Origin: Phycisphaerae bacterium
GTDB taxonomy: Bacteria; Planctomycetota; Phycisphaerae; Sedimentisphaerales; Sedimentisphaeraceae
Reading direction: 5' to 3'
Assembly (NCBI GenBank): GCA_027078365.1
Contig: JALWYQ010000043.1
Location: 31,513 to 95,512, forward strand
DNA length: 64,000 bases
In this document: positions 60,931-64,000 of the stretch, in pieces
How the letters are laid out: every line of letters begins with the position of its first letter
Position numbering within the stretch: the first letter of the stretch is position 1
The notes under the pieces: model-generated
What the model saw: the letters and a program-made list of their open reading frames with translations, nothing else
Database searches by the model: none
What the model was told of the DNA's origin: nothing
Position numbers and translations under genes: made by a program

Positions 60931-63900
60931 ATGAAGAAAATTTTCATAGTATCAATTATGTTATTCCTTACAGGCTCTTCTTTCGCCGAGATTACAAATC
61001 AGCTCGGCTCGGAAGCCTTCGATTATAAATATGAGGGCGACAGCACTACCCTCATTGGCTACACTGCTGCAAATGGAGCAACGGTTACTACCGACGGAGA
61101 TATCGCAACATTTGACTCAGTTCCCTACAAATACTACATAGGAGATGACTGGACAGTAGCTACGAGCAACACAAATGGCTGGACCTACGAAATTAGATTT
61201 AAAGTTGGTACAGACTATCCAGATGACTACCATGTCAATCTCTCACTTGTGAGTATCGAGAACGCCCCCGATGACAAAAGACAGCTTATAAGGTTCAAAG
61301 GCTCAGAAATCTACATTTACGGTGTTGGTGTGCTCATCTCAGAGGATTTAACCAGCGACTTCCACACGCTACGCGTTGCTCAAGATGCGAATTCATCAAG
61401 CTATAGTTTCTGGGTAGATGACAATTTTATCCTCAGCCACAATGGCGTACTCAGCGCAACAGAAACTAAGTACACCTTTGGCGCTCTTAGCGGTTCGAAT
61501 CATGGTCTTTTCTATATCGACTACATACGCTTCACAGGCGATGGCGCATACGCTCCTGGAGCGGCATTGTCAGGTGCAAAAGACCCGTCGCCAGCCAATG
61601 CCGCTGAATCAGTTGATGTTGAGGCTGTTCTTAGCTGGACCAATGGAGCTGGTGCATATTCACATGACATTTATTTGGGTACCGACCCTGTTGAGGTCGC
61701 AAATGCAACTACTGGCTCATCTGTTTACGTTGGCAACCAAATTGCTAGCGAAGCCGATTCAAACACATTTGATCCAGACCTTGGCTACGGCGCAACATAC
61801 TACTGGAGAGTTGACGCTCTTGATGAACTGGGCAATGTAACGTTCGCCGGGGAAGTTTGGAGCTTTACTACATTCAAGACTGATTTTGAGGTAGCTGGAG
61901 ATCTAGACGGAAATAAGTTTGTTGACATTGCCGATTTAAATCTATTCGCTCAACAATGGTTAAACCCTGTCGGATGCCCTACTCCAGATTGCGCAGACTT
62001 CGATGGAGCTAATGGTGTCGATCTTGCAGACCTTAGCATACTAGCTTCTAATTGGAGAATAGATACTCCTCCAGTTATTACTTTGATAGGAAGTGCATCG
62101 GTTAATGTTATTATTAATCAGCCCTACAACGATAAGGGCGCAACAGCTAGTGATGCTATCGACGGCGATCTCACCGCCGATATCGTAACAACAAGCACAG
62201 TCGACACATCTGTTCTTGGAACTTACTACGTAACTTACAACGTTAGCGATTCAGCGGGCAACTCAGCAGAGACAGTTACGAGAACTGTCAATGTTGTTAA
62301 TGATACAATAGCACCTATTATTATCCTTAACGGCTCTAATCCTGTTACTATTGAACTCGGCAGTGTTTACAATGATGCTGGAGCAACAGCAACAGATAAC
62401 ATTGATGGCGATATTTCAGCAAATATAATAGTCGATACTTCAGCCGTAGATACTTCCACTGTTGGTAGCTACAACATAACCTATAACGTTAGCGATTCAG
62501 CTGGTAATGCAGCGGCTGAAGTGGTTAGAGTTGTTAATGTTACAAGTCTCGCTAGCGTTAACGTTAGCAATAATTTTGATGATGCCGCAGATAGTTACGA
62601 TCCATATTCAGAGTCTTCACCGATTAATAAGTATGCTATAAGCTTGTCAACCGATGAGATTACTTTTAATCACTTTGGTGCCTCTACCGACACACCAGAT
62701 GGTTCTGGCAAGTCATTCTATATTGATGCAACTGTTAATGTCGCAGCAGATAAGAGGTGGTATTGCTATCTAGATTTACCACTACCAGCCGAGCCTACAA
62801 ACTTTGCTGGCAAGCTTTCATTGAACATGGACATAAAGATGGACGCAGAGACAATTAGCTGTACTAGAGTTAGTATAGATGATTGGGCTGCAGCTCTTAA
62901 AAGTGAAGTAGTTGATGGAACTAGTTTATACGCAAGCGATGCAGATAAATGGGTAACCTTCAACATAGATGATATGGGGCAGGCCTTTGGTCTTGATAAT
63001 GCAGGTCACTTTGTAGATGCTTACGATGTAAAACGAAGTGATATTGGCGTTAAACTTCGTCACTTAATCTTTAAGATTAGTGCGACTGGCCCAAAGACTA
63101 TCAAAATCCATCTGGATAACTACAGTCTAACTGGGACTCAAATGGATCCAGACGATTGGGACGCTACATACGTTGCGAATTACACATACCCAGCTTGGAC
63201 TGCATACAGAGCTAGAGTAAGAACCGTTATTGACCAGCAAGAAGATAGGCTCAATGCTTTAATAGATCTGCCTGCTCTTCCTGAAAATCCAACAGACAAG
63301 CAAGACTATAGACACAAAAAACTCGCTTATTATAAAGCTCAGGCAGCCGCTAAGATTGGCGAAATGAGAGTTGCAAACAATACTGCAAGTGGTAGTGGCT
63401 CTTATTTCTCACCTGAGATTATGGCTAGAACCAAAGAGTGCTTAGATAGGTATGAAGCAACGATTAATCCATTAATTGCAAGTATAAACTCGCCTGCAAG
63501 CGATTTTGACCTCTACAAGGTTGACGCTATGAAGTTTGGCTATCTTGACGGATATACATTCCCAATGGTTTATCCAAAACTTACTTCATACAATCTAAAG
63601 ATGGCTAGAGGTGAGTACTCTTCTATCGCTATGCTTCTAGATCCAGCACCAGGCTATTCAGAGACTTTGGTATTTGAAAACAGTGATTTCTCAGACGGAA
63701 CTCACAGTTTCTCTGCTGATAATCTTGATGCCTACATCGCTAAGATTTGGTATCAAGCGGGTCGTGATAATACTGTTAGAGTAAATTACACAACAGGTGG
63801 TGAGAAATTCTTAACTCAAGAGCTTCTTCTAAAGAATGAAAATCTCGTTAGGGTTACTCACCATGCAGATGAACGTAATGGATTACCTGATGGTGACAAC

Positions 63901-64000
63901 GAGCTTTGGGTAACAGATACAGATGGTACTAATGGCCGCTATATCAATATATCAACTCATTATCAAAGTATTACAGATCCGACATTCCCAGATCCGTTTA
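60931..64000 (+). CDS. Very large secreted dockerin/Ig-like protein, 3' incomplete
   Basis: From an ATG with GGAG five bases upstream the frame stays open to the window edge (1,023+ residues). It begins with a signal peptide (MKKIFIVSIMLFLTGSSFAE). In order it has: a beta-rich N-terminal domain (~20-210); a Fn3-like segment (~215-315, YYWRVDALDELGN); dockerin-type repeats (~320-378, DLDGNKFVDIADLNLFAQQWL and DFDGANGVDLADLSILASNW); two tandem DUF5011-type Ig-like domains (~379-460 and ~460-540, each with Y-N-D-x-G-A-T-A and YNVSDSAGN); then a large region (~550 to the end) that I do not recognise, with TGGEKFLTQELLLKNENLVRVTHHADERNG. It is probably a surface polysaccharide-active protein, but no catalytic motif can be named. 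Confidence 0.85.
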   Translation, partial: MKKIFIVSIMLFLTGSSFAEITNQLGSEAFDYKYEGDSTTLIGYTAANGATVTTDGDIATFDSVPYKYYIGDDWTVATSNTNGWTYEIRFKVGTDYPDDYHVNLSLVSIENAPDDKRQLIRFKGSEIYIYGVGVLISEDLTSDFHTLRVAQDANSSSYSFWVDDNFILSHNGVLSATETKYTFGALSGSNHGLFYIDYIRFTGDGAYAPGAALSGAKDPSPANAAESVDVEAVLSWTNGAGAYSHDIYLGTDPVEVANATTGSSVYVGNQIASEADSNTFDPDLGYGATYYWRVDALDELGNVTFAGEVWSFTTFKTDFEVAGDLDGNKFVDIADLNLFAQQWLNPVGCPTPDCADFDGANGVDLADLSILASNWRIDTPPVITLIGSASVNVIINQPYNDKGATASDAIDGDLTADIVTTSTVDTSVLGTYYVTYNVSDSAGNSAETVTRTVNVVNDTIAPIIILNGSNPVTIELGSVYNDAGATATDNIDGDISANIIVDTSAVDTSTVGSYNITYNVSDSAGNAAAEVVRVVNVTSLASVNVSNNFDDAADSYDPYSESSPINKYAISLSTDEITFNHFGASTDTPDGSGKSFYIDATVNVAADKRWYCYLDLPLPAEPTNFAGKLSLNMDIKMDAETISCTRVSIDDWAAALKSEVVDGTSLYASDADKWVTFNIDDMGQAFGLDNAGHFVDAYDVKRSDIGVKLRHLIFKISATGPKTIKIHLDNYSLTGTQMDPDDWDATYVANYTYPAWTAYRARVRTVIDQQEDRLNALIDLPALPENPTDKQDYRHKKLAYYKAQAAAKIGEMRVANNTASGSGSYFSPEIMARTKECLDRYEATINPLIASINSPASDFDLYKVDAMKFGYLDGYTFPMVYPKLTSYNLKMARGEYSSIAMLLDPAPGYSETLVFENSDFSDGTHSFSADNLDAYIAKIWYQAGRDNTVRVNYTTGGEKFLTQELLLKNENLVRVTHHADERNGLPDGDNELWVTDTDGTNGRYINISTHYQSITDPTFPDPF

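Overview
The window is a compact, AT-rich bacterial chromosome segment. It most resembles a planctomycete of the Phycisphaerae/Sedimentisphaerales type. The evidence is a PEP-CTERM surface protein, dockerin-like EF-hand repeats of the form 'DxNxDGxVDxxDLxxFxxxWL' at the ends or middles of secreted proteins, a pseudopilin with the H-X9-DG signature, a complete Gram-negative envelope toolkit (P- and L-ring flagellar proteins, Mla lipid transport, OprB-type porin), and intergenic arrays of short GC-rich hairpins. The lineage is inferred from these traits; no rRNA or tRNA gene was seen.

Region 1 (1-10,936, minus strand) is one flagellar rod/hook operon in the order flgD, flgE, a PilZ-like gene, flgF, flgG, flgA, flgH, flgI, flgJ, flgN, flgK, flgL. 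A good sigma-54 promoter precedes flgD. Divergent from it is an NtrC-family activator gene (11,294), and a 25-bp palindrome in the shared intergenic region is placed like an enhancer site. Region 2 (12,692-14,678) holds two genes of unknown function that share a leader element about 50 bp long at identical spacing, plus a decayed gene. Region 3 (14,679-17,920) is a three-gene secreted-protein operon (DUF4465 PEP-CTERM protein, dockerin-type protein, pseudopilin) behind a cobalamin riboswitch and an intrinsic terminator: a likely B12-controlled surface system. Next to it are a Cache-PAS-DUF294 signalling protein and a carbohydrate porin.

Region 4 (22,186-28,169) is housekeeping on the minus strand: ruvC, cysS, ispF, hisB, hisC, accD and rpe. 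Region 5 (28,170-35,501) mixes hairpin-repeat arrays, two candidate small RNAs, a DUF456 membrane protein, an OsmC-like protein and the start of the surface-glycan genes (WecA-like transferase, ATP-grasp, HAD, PglC-like transferase). Region 6 (35,529-49,159) is a large glycan cluster. FnlA/B/C make UDP-L-FucNAc and a WbuB-like transferase probably uses it; FdtA/B and an acetyltransferase make a dTDP-3-acetamido-3,6-dideoxyhexose. FkbM, GT2 and other transferases lie between.

Region 7 (49,427-54,333) is the translation cluster thrS, infC, rpmI, rplT, pheS. infC has a non-canonical AUU start, and a terminator and a repeat array separate it from rpmI. Region 8 (54,428-59,436) has a phosphoglycolate phosphatase-like gene, a four-gene Mla-type lipid transporter and a DUF3313 lipoprotein. 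Region 9 (59,980-64,000) has a small FHA protein and a very large secreted dockerin/Ig-like protein that runs off the end, preceded by a promoter, structured leader and terminator.
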